A stretch of DNA of 64,000 nt from Euryhalocaulis caribicus (GTDB taxonomy: Bacteria > Pseudomonadota > Alphaproteobacteria > Caulobacterales > Maricaulaceae). Positions 19,134 to 29,581 of the stretch are shown piece after piece. The first letter of the stretch is position 1. Every line of letters begins with the position of its first letter. The stretch is taken from NCBI RefSeq assembly GCF_000412185.1, contig NZ_ASJA01000007.1, positions 91,933-155,932 on the forward strand. Reading direction: 5' to 3'. Under the pieces are notes generated by a model. It was not told where the DNA came from. It did no database searches and was given only the letters and a program-made list of their open reading frames with translations. The position numbers and the translations under genes were made by a program.

Positions 19134-20084
19134 ATGGCTCAAGATCCCGAAAACCTCGCGCGCGTCGTACTTTTTGACCCGATCCGGCAGAATCTCCGGA
19201 CGACGCGCTATGCGCTCTACGAACTCGGATTTCGTGAAATCGATACGTTTTCGGCGCTGGGAGAGGTGCGCGAACGCGTTGAGGCGGCCGATGTCGATCT
19301 TCTGGTCATGGAGCCGGAAGACGATCCGAAGGTTTTCAGCCTTGTTCGCGACATCCGCCACAGCCGTATCGGGCGCAATCCGTTTTCCGTCATTTTCCTG
19401 ACCTGCTGGACGCGTGATCCGCAGAACATACGTCAGGCGCTGGAAAGCGGCGCCGACGACCTCATCGCGCGCCCCTTTTCGACCCGTTTTCTTGATGAGC
19501 GCGTCGCCGCCGCGATCGAACGGCGAAAGCGGTTCGTCGTGACCAGCGATTATATCGGACCGGACCGCCGCAGCGGCCCGCGCCCCGGCGCCGCCGATCC
19601 ACGCTATCTGAACGCGCCCAATACGCTGAAGGCCGCCGCCAAGGGCGACTGGGAGGCGCTGGAGGCGACCTATCAGCATATCAAGACGGTACAGGAAGAC
19701 GTGGCGAAAGAACGCGTGCAGCGCTTGTCCGTGCGCATTGCCGCGGATCTTGAAATTTCCAACCCTTCTTCGCCCTCCGCCGAAATCTCGGTGATTAAAC
19801 AGGCCCGTGAGCTTGAGCGCCTGGCGGAGCGAGTCGGTCCGGAAACGGCAAGCATCGCCAAGGCCCTGACCAAATCCCTGACAGACGGGGAGGCGGGCGC
19901 ACCCGGAAAGCGCTGGCGAGTCGCGCGTGAACTCGCGCACGGCGTTTGCGTATCCTCAGGCCATGGCGACTCTTCCGCGTCGGAGGAAATCGACCGACTT
20001 GTGGGCAAGCTGCGTGAGAAACAGGATTCTGTTGCGAAAGATGGTGGCCTTGAGAAGCAGAAAGGCCTACATAGCGCCGCTTGA
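19134..20084 (+). CDS. Degenerate response-regulator receiver protein
   Basis: 316 residues. The N-terminal 120 residues fold-match a CheY-like receiver: Asp15 after strand 1 (VVLFDP), Thr90 (FLT) and the GADDLIARPFS ending. The phosphate-accepting Asp is replaced by Glu60 (LLVMEPEDD) and the conserved Lys by Arg113, so ordinary phosphorylation is not expected; Glu may mimic the active state. The linker GPDRRSG is common in PilZ/receiver-type proteins. Residues 160-316 are helical, without a recognised DNA-binding or enzymatic domain, and end in a Lys-rich tail. It lies between tpiA and secG. Function unknown. Confidence 0.7.
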   Translation: MAQDPENLARVVLFDPIRQNLRTTRYALYELGFREIDTFSALGEVRERVEAADVDLLVMEPEDDPKVFSLVRDIRHSRIGRNPFSVIFLTCWTRDPQNIRQALESGADDLIARPFSTRFLDERVAAAIERRKRFVVTSDYIGPDRRSGPRPGAADPRYLNAPNTLKAAAKGDWEALEATYQHIKTVQEDVAKERVQRLSVRIAADLEISNPSSPSAEISVIKQARELERLAERVGPETASIAKALTKSLTDGEAGAPGKRWRVARELAHGVCVSSGHGDSSASEEIDRLVGKLREKQDSVAKDGGLEKQKGLHSAA

Positions 20085-20121
20085 ACCCGTGTAGCGGCCC
20101 CTCAAGCGTCTCAAGGTTCCC

Positions 20122-20475
20122 ATGCATACCCTTCTACTGTTGATACATTTCTTCCTGTCCGCAGGACTTATCGGTCTGATTCTGCTGCAGCGCTCCGAAG
20201 GCGGGGCGCTTGGCATGGGCGGTGGTCCGGGCGGCCTGATGAGTGGACGCGGCGCAGCCAGCCTGCTGACGCGAAGCACGTCGATTCTGGCGGCCGGCTT
20301 TTTCATCACCAGCATCCTGCTGACCGTTATCGGCAACCGTGGCGCGCCTTCCAGCGTGGTGGACCGGGTCAGCTCGCCGACAACGACTCAGGAAACGTCT
20401 CCCGCCGATTTTCTCTCCGAGGGAGAGGCGACGGAAAACGAGACGCCCGAGCCGGTGATTCCCGAACAAGAGTAG
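20122..20475 (+). CDS. secG: Preprotein translocase subunit SecG
   Basis: Small accessory subunit of SecYEG. 117 residues with two membrane segments (about 2-20 and 54-73) joined by the Gly-rich loop GGGPGGLMSGRGAASLLTR and ending in an acidic, disordered tail (Glu/Thr/Pro-rich) typical of alphaproteobacterial SecG. Followed by pyrG after 66 bp. Confidence 0.93.
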   Translation: MHTLLLLIHFFLSAGLIGLILLQRSEGGALGMGGGPGGLMSGRGAASLLTRSTSILAAGFFITSILLTVIGNRGAPSSVVDRVSSPTTTQETSPADFLSEGEATENETPEPVIPEQE

Positions 20476-22173
<1,698 letters not shown>

Positions 22174-22234
22174 TCTTTTTCCTGTGACCGATGCATCCAA
22201 TCGGTTCGTTCAATTCATCCCTATTTCCTGAAAC

Positions 22235-22251
22235 GGGCGTATAATGCGCCC
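22235..22251 (+). promoter_or_regulatory. Promoter -10 element inside a short inverted repeat
   Basis: GGGCG-TATAATG-CGCCC: an exact TATAAT (22240-22245) lies in the loop of a 5-bp inverted repeat, 25 bp before the likely start of the DUF2807 gene. No convincing -35 hexamer is seen at 17 bp. A transcript from here would have a leader of about 20 nt. Confidence 0.45.
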
Positions 22252-22270
22252 GAGGCTTCAAGGGATGGGC

Positions 22271-22909
22271 ATGATGAAAACGAAATTGCTTCTGGCCGCG
22301 GCGGCCGGGCTCCTGCTTTCCGGAACGGCGAACGCACAGGACGGCGATTTACTGCCGCTGGGCTCATTCGATTCGCTGGATGTCGGCGGGCAATTTGAAC
22401 TGGAAGTCACTGTGGGTCCGGAGGCGTCGGTCCGGATCGATGCATCGGACAAGGATGCCGATGAGCTGTCCATAGAGGTCAAGAATGGCGAGCTGGACAT
22501 CGATCAGCGCGCCCGCTTCCTCGGCCGCACCCGCAGTCTGGACGCCCGCATCACAGTAACCATGCCTTCCCTGGATGAGGCTGAATTTTCCCGCGGGATC
22601 GACGCCACGGTCAGCGGAGATTTCACCGCGCCGCTGGAGATCGACGTGTCCACCGGGGCGCTGGTCAGCTTTCAGGGGACATGCGATTCACTGTCGCTGG
22701 ACGTATCCACGGGCGGCGAGCTGGACGCGCGGGGACTGGAATGCCGCGAGGTGTCCGCTGACGCGTCAACCGGCGGCGTCGCCGAGCTTTATGCATCCGA
22801 ACGGTTCTCCGGCGACGCCAGCATGGGCGGCGTTCTGGATGTCTATGGCGACCCCGCCAGCTTTGACGCGGAATCCAGCATGGGCGGCGACGTCACGCGC
22901 CACCGCTAG
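22271..22909 (+). CDS. DUF2807 (GIN-domain) exported protein
   Basis: 212 residues from the ATG at 22271, chosen because AAGGGA lies 5 bp upstream; two other in-frame ATGs precede it. A Sec signal peptide (cleavage near NAQ|DG, residue 22) is followed by a putative auto-transporter adhesin head GIN domain: a right-handed beta helix with repeats such as DVSTGALVS, DVSTGGELD, DASTGGVAE, DASMGGVLD and ESSMGGDV. The repeating S-T/M-G-G turn is clear. Probably periplasmic or surface-located; role unknown. It is between pyrG and rpmF on the same strand and seems to have its own promoter and a terminator-like hairpin after it. Confidence 0.8.
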   Translation: MMKTKLLLAAAAGLLLSGTANAQDGDLLPLGSFDSLDVGGQFELEVTVGPEASVRIDASDKDADELSIEVKNGELDIDQRARFLGRTRSLDARITVTMPSLDEAEFSRGIDATVSGDFTAPLEIDVSTGALVSFQGTCDSLSLDVSTGGELDARGLECREVSADASTGGVAELYASERFSGDASMGGVLDVYGDPASFDAESSMGGDVTRHR

Positions 22910-22972
22910 GGCGCGAGGTCGCGCGCTTTAGAAGCATTGCAGAGGCTGGCTGCGAAATTCCGCGTCACAGCC

Positions 22973-23001
22973 TTGAGAAAAAGCGCGAATGAAGCTATTT
23001 G
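22973..23001 (+). promoter_or_regulatory. Candidate sigma-70 promoter for rpmF
   Basis: TTGAGA, a 17-bp spacer and TATTTG fit a housekeeping promoter. It lies 75 bp before rpmF and just before a hairpin with five T residues. It would drive rpmF and probably eno. Confidence 0.4.
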
Positions 23002-23016
23002 CGCGGGTCACTGAAC

Positions 23017-23044
23017 ACGGCGCGTTCAAAAGCGCGCCGTTTTT
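23017..23044 (+). terminator. Intrinsic terminator-like hairpin upstream of rpmF
   Basis: ACGGCGCG and CGCGCCGT pair perfectly (8 bp) around an 8-nt loop and are followed by five T residues. It may end transcripts from the DUF2807 gene. Because the candidate rpmF promoter lies upstream of it, it could instead work as a leader attenuator. Confidence 0.65.
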
Positions 23045-23075
23045 GTTTCGCGAACAATTATACGGAGACGGGCCG

Positions 23076-24549
<1,474 letters not shown>

Positions 24550-24561
24550 GGCGGATTTCTC

Positions 24562-24580
24562 CGGCTGCGTTTACCAGCCG
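24562..24580 (+). terminator. Possible eno terminator
   Basis: CGGCTG and CAGCCG (6 bp, 7-nt loop) lie 12 bp after the eno stop and are followed by a pyrimidine-rich stretch (CCCTGTTTCTTT) rather than a clean T-run. Weak candidate. Confidence 0.35.
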
Positions 24581-24638
24581 CTAACCCTGTTTCTTTGCCT
24601 TTCGCTAAGGCTTCGCTGTCATTTTCATGCCATCGAGT

Positions 24639-24661
24639 TCGCGGATCATAATCGCGGATCA
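24639..24661 (+). repeat. Tandem 10-bp direct repeat before ftsB
   Basis: TCGCGGATCA occurs twice with a 3-bp spacer (TAA), a 13-bp period, ending 7 bp before the ftsB GTG start. It could be a two-site regulator binding element; I do not recognise the protein that would bind it. Confidence 0.5.
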
Positions 24662-24668
24662 GGGGTGA

Positions 24669-24986
24669 GTGACCGTGAAAGCCATCAGGCGCGCCATACC
24701 GACTTTTTTCCTTGCCGGACTGGTAGTCTATTTCGGCTATCATGGCCTGTCCGGCGATCAGGGGGTTCTGGCCTGGGCCGGCTACAAAACCCATATTTCC
24801 GAACTTGAAAGCGAACTGAAAGTCGCGCGCGCCGAACGCCGCGAGCTTGAAGACCGCGCCGCGCGGCTGCGTGAAAGCTCGCTTGATCTGGATCTGATTG
24901 ACGAGCGGGCCCGCGAAATCCTGAATTTCGCAAACCCGGATGACTATGTCGTCCGGCTGGAGGCAGATGCTTCGCATGTGAATTGA
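24669..24986 (+). CDS. ftsB: Septum formation initiator FtsB/DivIC family
   Basis: Bitopic division protein of the FtsQLB complex. 105 residues: short cytosolic start, one membrane segment (about 12-28), then a coiled coil (about 40-75, ELESELKVARAERRELEDR) and a short C-terminal part with LDLIDERAREIL. Start is GTG with AGGGGTGA upstream. Position after eno is conserved. Confidence 0.88.
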   Translation: MTVKAIRRAIPTFFLAGLVVYFGYHGLSGDQGVLAWAGYKTHISELESELKVARAERRELEDRAARLRESSLDLDLIDERAREILNFANPDDYVVRLEADASHVN

Positions 24987-25044
24987 ATTCACTGCACAGC
25001 TTCTGTCAGCCCGCTTTACGTCAGCGTCATTTACTGACTACATC

Positions 25045-25092
25045 CTCTCGCCGGGCGCGTCAGACGCGCCGCCTTCACCTGTCAGGCGAGAG
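25045..25092 (+). promoter_or_regulatory. Nested stem-loop leader covering the pdhA ribosome binding site
   Basis: Outer arms CTCTCGCC (25045-25052) and GGCGAGAG (25085-25092) enclose an inner perfect hairpin GGCGCGT-CAG-ACGCGCC (25054-25070). The 3' outer arm is the purine-rich stretch 4 bp before the pdhA ATG, so folding would hide the ribosome binding site. It does not match a riboswitch class I know. Confidence 0.5.
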
Positions 25093-25095
25093 ACC

Positions 25096-26139
25096 ATGGC
25101 TGAACGCAAGACCACAAAATCCCCGTCCCGCAGCAAATCGGCTTCCAGCCGGTCTTCAAAGCCGAAGATCGACGCGAAGCAGGATGAATTGCTGCATCTT
25201 TACAAAGAGATGCTGCTGATCCGCCGGTTCGAGGAAAAGGCCGGCCAGCTATATGGCATGGGGCTGATCGGCGGCTTCTGTCACCTCTATATCGGGCAGG
25301 AAGCCGTCGTGGTCGGCATGCAGGCCAATCTGAAACCGGATGACCGCGTGGTCACCGCCTATCGCTGCCACGGCCATATGCTGGCCACCGGTATGGACCC
25401 GAAAGGCGTGATGGCCGAGCTGACCGGGCGCATCGACGGCTATTCCAAGGGCAAGGGCGGCTCGATGCACATGTTCAGCCGGGAAAAGAATTTCTTCGGC
25501 GGGCACGGCATTGTCGGCGCGCCGGCGCCGCTGGGCGCGGGCCTGGCCTTCGCGCATCAATATGCCGAGGACAACGGCGTCTGCCTGACCTATTTCGGCG
25601 AGGGCGCGGCGAACCAGGGCCAGGTCTATGAGGCCTTCAACATGGCCTCGCTCTGGAAGCTGCCGACCGTCTTCATCATCGAGAATAACCGCTACGCCAT
25701 GGGCACTTCCGTACAGCGCGCCGCCGCGCACTCGGAAGGCCTGTACGAACGCGGCGCCGCGTTCGACATTCCGGGCGAGCAGGTTGACGGCATGGACGTG
25801 CTGAAAGTGCGCGACGCCGGCAAGAAGGCGGTGGAGCACGCCCGGTCCGGCAAAGGCCCCTATATTCTGGAAATCCAGACATACCGCTATCGCGGCCACT
25901 CCATGTCCGACCCGGCGAAGTACCGGACGCGGGAGGAGGTTCAGGACATCCGCGAAAAATCCGACCCCATCGACAAGGTCAAAGCCTGGCTGCTGGACGC
26001 GGGCTGGGCCGATGAGGACGGGCTGAAAGAGATCGACAAGGAGATCAAGGCGCAGGTCAACGAAGCCGCCGAGTTCGCCAAGGACAGCCCCGAACCCGAC
26101 CCGTCCGAGTTGTGGACGGACGTGCTGGTGGAGGCGTGA
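25096..26139 (+). CDS. pdhA: Pyruvate dehydrogenase E1 component, alpha subunit
   Basis: With PdhB forms the heterotetrameric thiamin-diphosphate E1 that decarboxylates pyruvate and acetylates the lipoyl group. 347 residues: a Lys/Ser-rich start of about 30 residues, then the TPP domain with the motif GEGAANQG...ENNRYAMGTS, and the loop YRYRGHSMSDPAKYRT typical of alpha subunits. Its stop shares one base with the ATG of the next gene. Confidence 0.96.
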   Translation: MAERKTTKSPSRSKSASSRSSKPKIDAKQDELLHLYKEMLLIRRFEEKAGQLYGMGLIGGFCHLYIGQEAVVVGMQANLKPDDRVVTAYRCHGHMLATGMDPKGVMAELTGRIDGYSKGKGGSMHMFSREKNFFGGHGIVGAPAPLGAGLAFAHQYAEDNGVCLTYFGEGAANQGQVYEAFNMASLWKLPTVFIIENNRYAMGTSVQRAAAHSEGLYERGAAFDIPGEQVDGMDVLKVRDAGKKAVEHARSGKGPYILEIQTYRYRGHSMSDPAKYRTREEVQDIREKSDPIDKVKAWLLDAGWADEDGLKEIDKEIKAQVNEAAEFAKDSPEPDPSELWTDVLVEA

Positions 26140-26525
26140 TGCGCCGCGCCGTGCTGATACTCGGCCTGACGGCGGGACTGACCGCCCCCGCGGCTGCGGG
26201 CGATCTGGATCAGCGCCCGGTGGGTGAGAACCCTGAATATGTGCTGACAGGCTGTGAAGCGCCGAAAGCGCCGAAACAGGGCCGTATCCGGACCGTGGAC
26301 GAATATAACGAGGCGGTGGACCGCCACGCCTCCTATCTGGAGGCCGTAATGGCGCATCTGGGCTGCATTCAGACGGAGGCGCAGGCCGATTATGACCGTC
26401 TCGCCGGCGCCATCCACACGGCCACCACGGCGGAAGTCACCGCCATGCAGGAAGAAATAGACGCCGCCAAATCCGAACTGGATGAGCGGCGCGAGCGTTT
26501 TCTTGAAGAAAGCGGCGTTCGCTAG
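26139..26525 (+). CDS. Small exported protein inside the pdh operon, function unknown
   Basis: 128 residues from the ATG at 26139, which overlaps the pdhA stop (TGATG). A Sec signal peptide (1-20, cleavage after AAA) leads to a periplasmic domain with two Cys (39 and 76), probably a disulfide, and a charged helical C-terminal half (about 85-128, Glu/Arg/Ala-rich). No family recognised. It lies tightly between pdhA and pdhB, 29 bp before pdhB, although the enzyme complex is cytosolic, so co-expression is clear but a shared job is not. Confidence 0.65.
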   Translation: MRRAVLILGLTAGLTAPAAAGDLDQRPVGENPEYVLTGCEAPKAPKQGRIRTVDEYNEAVDRHASYLEAVMAHLGCIQTEAQADYDRLAGAIHTATTAEVTAMQEEIDAAKSELDERRERFLEESGVR

Positions 26526-26554
26526 AGACCTCAAAGAGTTGAGACTGTAAGACT

Positions 26555-28030
26555 ATGCCCATTACCGTTACGATGCCGGCGCTTTCGCCCACCATGGAGG
26601 AGGGGACTCTCTCCAAATGGCTGGTCAAGGAAGGCGACTCCGTGTCTTCCGGCGACATCATCGCCGAGATCGAGACCGACAAGGCCACGATGGAGGTCGA
26701 AGCCGTCGATGAGGGCACTGTCGGCAAGCTGCTGGTCGACGAAGGCTCCGAAAGCGTTCAGGTGAATGCGCCTATCGCCGTTCTTCTGGAAGAGGGCGAG
26801 GACGAGAGCGCGCTGGAAGGTTACCAGGCTGGCGGCGCGTCTGATGCGTCGTCTGACAGCGCCTCGGACGCCGCCGCCGATGACGGCCAGGATGACGCTG
26901 AAGAGTCGGCAGAGGCACAGCCGGCCAAGTCCAAGACCCCGCCCGAGCCCGAAGGCGAAAAAGACGAATCCCGCGCGCTGGGCGTGCCCGCGTTCCGCGG
27001 TCAGCCCGATGCATCCGACCCCACGCCGCCCGATGGCACGGAATGGAAACCGGTCGCCGTGCGGGACGCGCTTCGCGACGCCATGGCCGAGGAGATGCGC
27101 CGCGACGAAACCGTGTTCGTGATGGGCGAGGAAGTCGCCGAGTATCAGGGCGCCTACAAGGTGACGCGGGAGCTGCTGCAGGAATTTGGCGCCAAGCGGG
27201 TGGTGGATACGCCGATCACCGAACACGGCTTTGCCGGGCTGGGCGTCGGGGCGGCCTTTGGCGGCCTGCGTCCGGTCGTGGAGTTCATGACCTGGAACTT
27301 CGCCATGCAGGCCATCGACCACATCATCAATTCGGCGGCCAAGACGCTCTATATGTCGGGCGGCCAGATGGGGTGCCCCATCGTGTTCCGCGGCCCCAAC
27401 AGCGCCGCCTCCCGCGTCGGCGCCCAGCACAGCCAGGATTATTCCGCCTGGTACGGCATGGTGCCCGGCCTGAAAGTGATCGCGCCCTACGATTCAGCAG
27501 ACGCCAAGGGGCTTTTGAAGGCCGCCATCCGCGATCCCAACCCGGTCGTGTTCCTCGAACACGAGCTGATCTATGGCGACGAGTTTGACGTTCCCGACTG
27601 GGATGACTGGGTGCTGCCCATCGGCAAGGCGCGCATTCGCCGCGAAGGATCGGACGTTACGCTGGTCGCCCATTCCCGGATGGTGAAATTTGCGCTGGAG
27701 GCCGCCGAAAGGCTGGCTGAAGAAAATGGCATCGACGCCGAAGTCATCGACCTGCGCACGATCCGCCCGCTGGACACCGAGACGGTCGTCAATTCGGTCA
27801 AGAAGACCAATCGGGTGGTTTGCTGTGAGGAAGGCTGGGGCCGGTTCGGCGTCGGCGCTGAAGTCGCCTCTGTCGTGACCGCCGAGGCGTTTGACTATCT
27901 CGACGCGCCGCCCGCCCGCGTGCATCAGGCCGATGTGCCGTTGCCCTATGCCGCCAATCTGGAGGCGCTGTCGCTTCCGGGAACCGAAGAAATCATCACG
28001 GCCGCCAAGGCCGTCTGCTATCTCGATTAG
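26555..28030 (+). CDS. pdhB: Pyruvate dehydrogenase E1 component, beta subunit with N-terminal lipoyl domain
   Basis: 491 residues. Residues 1-80 are a lipoyl domain with the attachment motif [11 protein letters not shown] (Lys near 45), then an acidic Ala/Ser/Glu linker (about 85-150), then the transketolase-like beta subunit (about 160-490). A lipoyl domain on E1-beta is typical of alphaproteobacteria. The lipoyl-coding DNA is almost identical to that of pdhC. 11 bp separate it from pdhC. Confidence 0.96.
   Translation: MPITVTMPALSPTMEEGTLSKWLVKEGDSVSSGDIIAEIETDKATMEVEAVDEGTVGKLLVDEGSESVQVNAPIAVLLEEGEDESALEGYQAGGASDASSDSASDAAADDGQDDAEESAEAQPAKSKTPPEPEGEKDESRALGVPAFRGQPDASDPTPPDGTEWKPVAVRDALRDAMAEEMRRDETVFVMGEEVAEYQGAYKVTRELLQEFGAKRVVDTPITEHGFAGLGVGAAFGGLRPVVEFMTWNFAMQAIDHIINSAAKTLYMSGGQMGCPIVFRGPNSAASRVGAQHSQDYSAWYGMVPGLKVIAPYDSADAKGLLKAAIRDPNPVVFLEHELIYGDEFDVPDWDDWVLPIGKARIRREGSDVTLVAHSRMVKFALEAAERLAEENGIDAEVIDLRTIRPLDTETVVNSVKKTNRVVCCEEGWGRFGVGAEVASVVTAEAFDYLDAPPARVHQADVPLPYAANLEALSLPGTEEIITAAKAVCYLD
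26579..26709 (+). repeat. Lipoyl-domain direct repeat, copy 1 (in pdhB)
   Basis: 131 bp matching 28066-28196 in pdhC at 128 positions. The three differences (at 26641, 26644 and 26647) are all third-codon positions. Two exact runs of 62 bp flank them. Confidence 0.9.
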
Positions 28031-28041
28031 GGTCTCGAACC

Positions 28042-29463
28042 ATGCCGATTGAAGTCACGATGCCCGCGCTTTCGCCCACCATGGAGGAGGGGACTCTCTC
28101 CAAATGGCTGGTCAAGGAAGGCGACTCTGTATCCTCCGGCGACATCATCGCCGAGATCGAGACCGACAAGGCCACGATGGAGGTCGAAGCCGTCGAGGAA
28201 GGCACGGTCGGCAAGCTTCTGGTGGAGGCCGGCTCCGAAGGCGTGAAGGTCAACGCGCCTATCGCCCTGCTTCTTGATGAGGGTGAAGACAAGACCGCGC
28301 TGGAGGGCTACCAGCCCAGCGGCGCCGATGCCGGTGGCAAGGATGAATCCGGCGGTGAAGATCAGAAATCAGAATCCGAAGACTCGCCCGAGGCGGAATC
28401 TCAAGACAAATCCGCGGATGAAGCTTCCTCCGAGCCAAAGAACGGCAAGCCGCCCAAGCCGGCTGCGAAGCCCGGGGACGCGGACAAGGCCCTGTCGTCC
28501 GACGAGCGCAAGAAAGTCCAGACCGAAACGGATGGGGGCGAGCGCATCAAGGCAAGCCCCGTGGCGCGCCGCATCGCCCTGCATGAAGGTTTCGACCTGG
28601 CCGATGTAAAAGGCACCGGACCGAAGGGCCGGATCGTCAAGGCAGACGCGTTAAAGGCCGCCGAGGAAGGACTGGGCAAGAAAAAGCCCGCCGGGGACAA
28701 GACCGCGCCCAAGGCCGCCGCGCCGGACGCAGCGGCCTCCGCCGACGGCCCGCTGGCCAAATACGGCATCGCGCGCGACCGCTACGAACTGGTCAAAGCC
28801 GACAATATCCAGAAAATTTCCGCTAAACGCCTGTCGGAATCCTTCCGGGACATCCCGCATTTCCCGTTGACCGTGGATTGCCGGCTGGATGCGCTGCTGG
28901 GCTTCCGCAAGGACATAAACGCCAAGGCGCCGGAGGGCGTGAAGGTCTCGGTCAATGACCTGCTGATCAAGGCGTCCGCCCTGGCCCTGAAGCAACAGCC
29001 CAAGGCAAACGCCAGCTGGACCGATGAAGGCGTGGCGCTGCACAAGCACGCCGATGTTTCCGTCGCCGTGGCAATTGAGGGCGGCCTGATTACGCCGATC
29101 ATCTTCGACGCGGACCAGAAGGGCCTGGCTCAGATCTCCGAAGAGATGAAAGACCTCGCCACTCGGGCGCGCGAGCGCAAGCTGAAGCCGGAAGAATATC
29201 AGGGCGGCACGTTCAGCCTGTCCAATCTGGGCATGTTTGGCATCAAGAATTTCGCTTCCGTCATCAACCCGCCGCAGGGCATGATCATGTCTGTCGGCGC
29301 AGGCGAGGAACGGGCGGTCGTCAACGACGGCGCGCTGGCCAAGGCCACCGTGATGACGGTCACGCTGACCTGTGACCATCGCGTGGTGGATGGCGCGACA
29401 GGCGCAAAATGGCTGCAGGCCTTCAAACGCTATATTGAAGACCCCGTCACGATGCTGCTTTAG
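28042..29463 (+). CDS. pdhC: Pyruvate dehydrogenase E2, dihydrolipoamide acetyltransferase
   Basis: Core of the complex; moves the acetyl group from lipoyl to CoA. 473 residues: one lipoyl domain (1-80, [11 protein letters not shown]), an acidic/Lys-rich linker, a peripheral subunit-binding domain (about 172-207, [28 protein letters not shown]), a second linker, and the catalytic domain (about 245-473) ending with the catalytic motif [11 protein letters not shown]. The expected E3 gene (lpd) does not follow. Confidence 0.96.
   Translation: MPIEVTMPALSPTMEEGTLSKWLVKEGDSVSSGDIIAEIETDKATMEVEAVEEGTVGKLLVEAGSEGVKVNAPIALLLDEGEDKTALEGYQPSGADAGGKDESGGEDQKSESEDSPEAESQDKSADEASSEPKNGKPPKPAAKPGDADKALSSDERKKVQTETDGGERIKASPVARRIALHEGFDLADVKGTGPKGRIVKADALKAAEEGLGKKKPAGDKTAPKAAAPDAAASADGPLAKYGIARDRYELVKADNIQKISAKRLSESFRDIPHFPLTVDCRLDALLGFRKDINAKAPEGVKVSVNDLLIKASALALKQQPKANASWTDEGVALHKHADVSVAVAIEGGLITPIIFDADQKGLAQISEEMKDLATRARERKLKPEEYQGGTFSLSNLGMFGIKNFASVINPPQGMIMSVGAGEERAVVNDGALAKATVMTVTLTCDHRVVDGATGAKWLQAFKRYIEDPVTMLL
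28066..28196 (+). repeat. Lipoyl-domain direct repeat, copy 2 (in pdhC)
   Basis: Second copy of the 131-bp near-identical stretch described at 26579-26709, 1487 bp apart and in the same codon frame relative to each gene start. Confidence 0.9.
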
Positions 29464-29486
29464 GCGTCCCGGGTTTAAGAAAACCA

Positions 29487-29535
29487 GTCCGCTAACAGTC
29501 GAGAACGCATCCGGTCTGGATAGCGGACGCATCCC
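29487..29535 (+). terminator. Possible terminator after pdhC
   Basis: GTCCGCT (29487-29493) and AGCGGAC (29522-29528) pair over a 28-nt loop that can itself fold (ATCC...GGAT), followed by GCATCCCTTTT. Fits the end of the pdh operon but the T-tract is short. Confidence 0.35.
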
Positions 29536-29581
29536 TTTTCTGTCGCCATATTCCGCCGACGGCTAACCCGGACGAGAAAGC

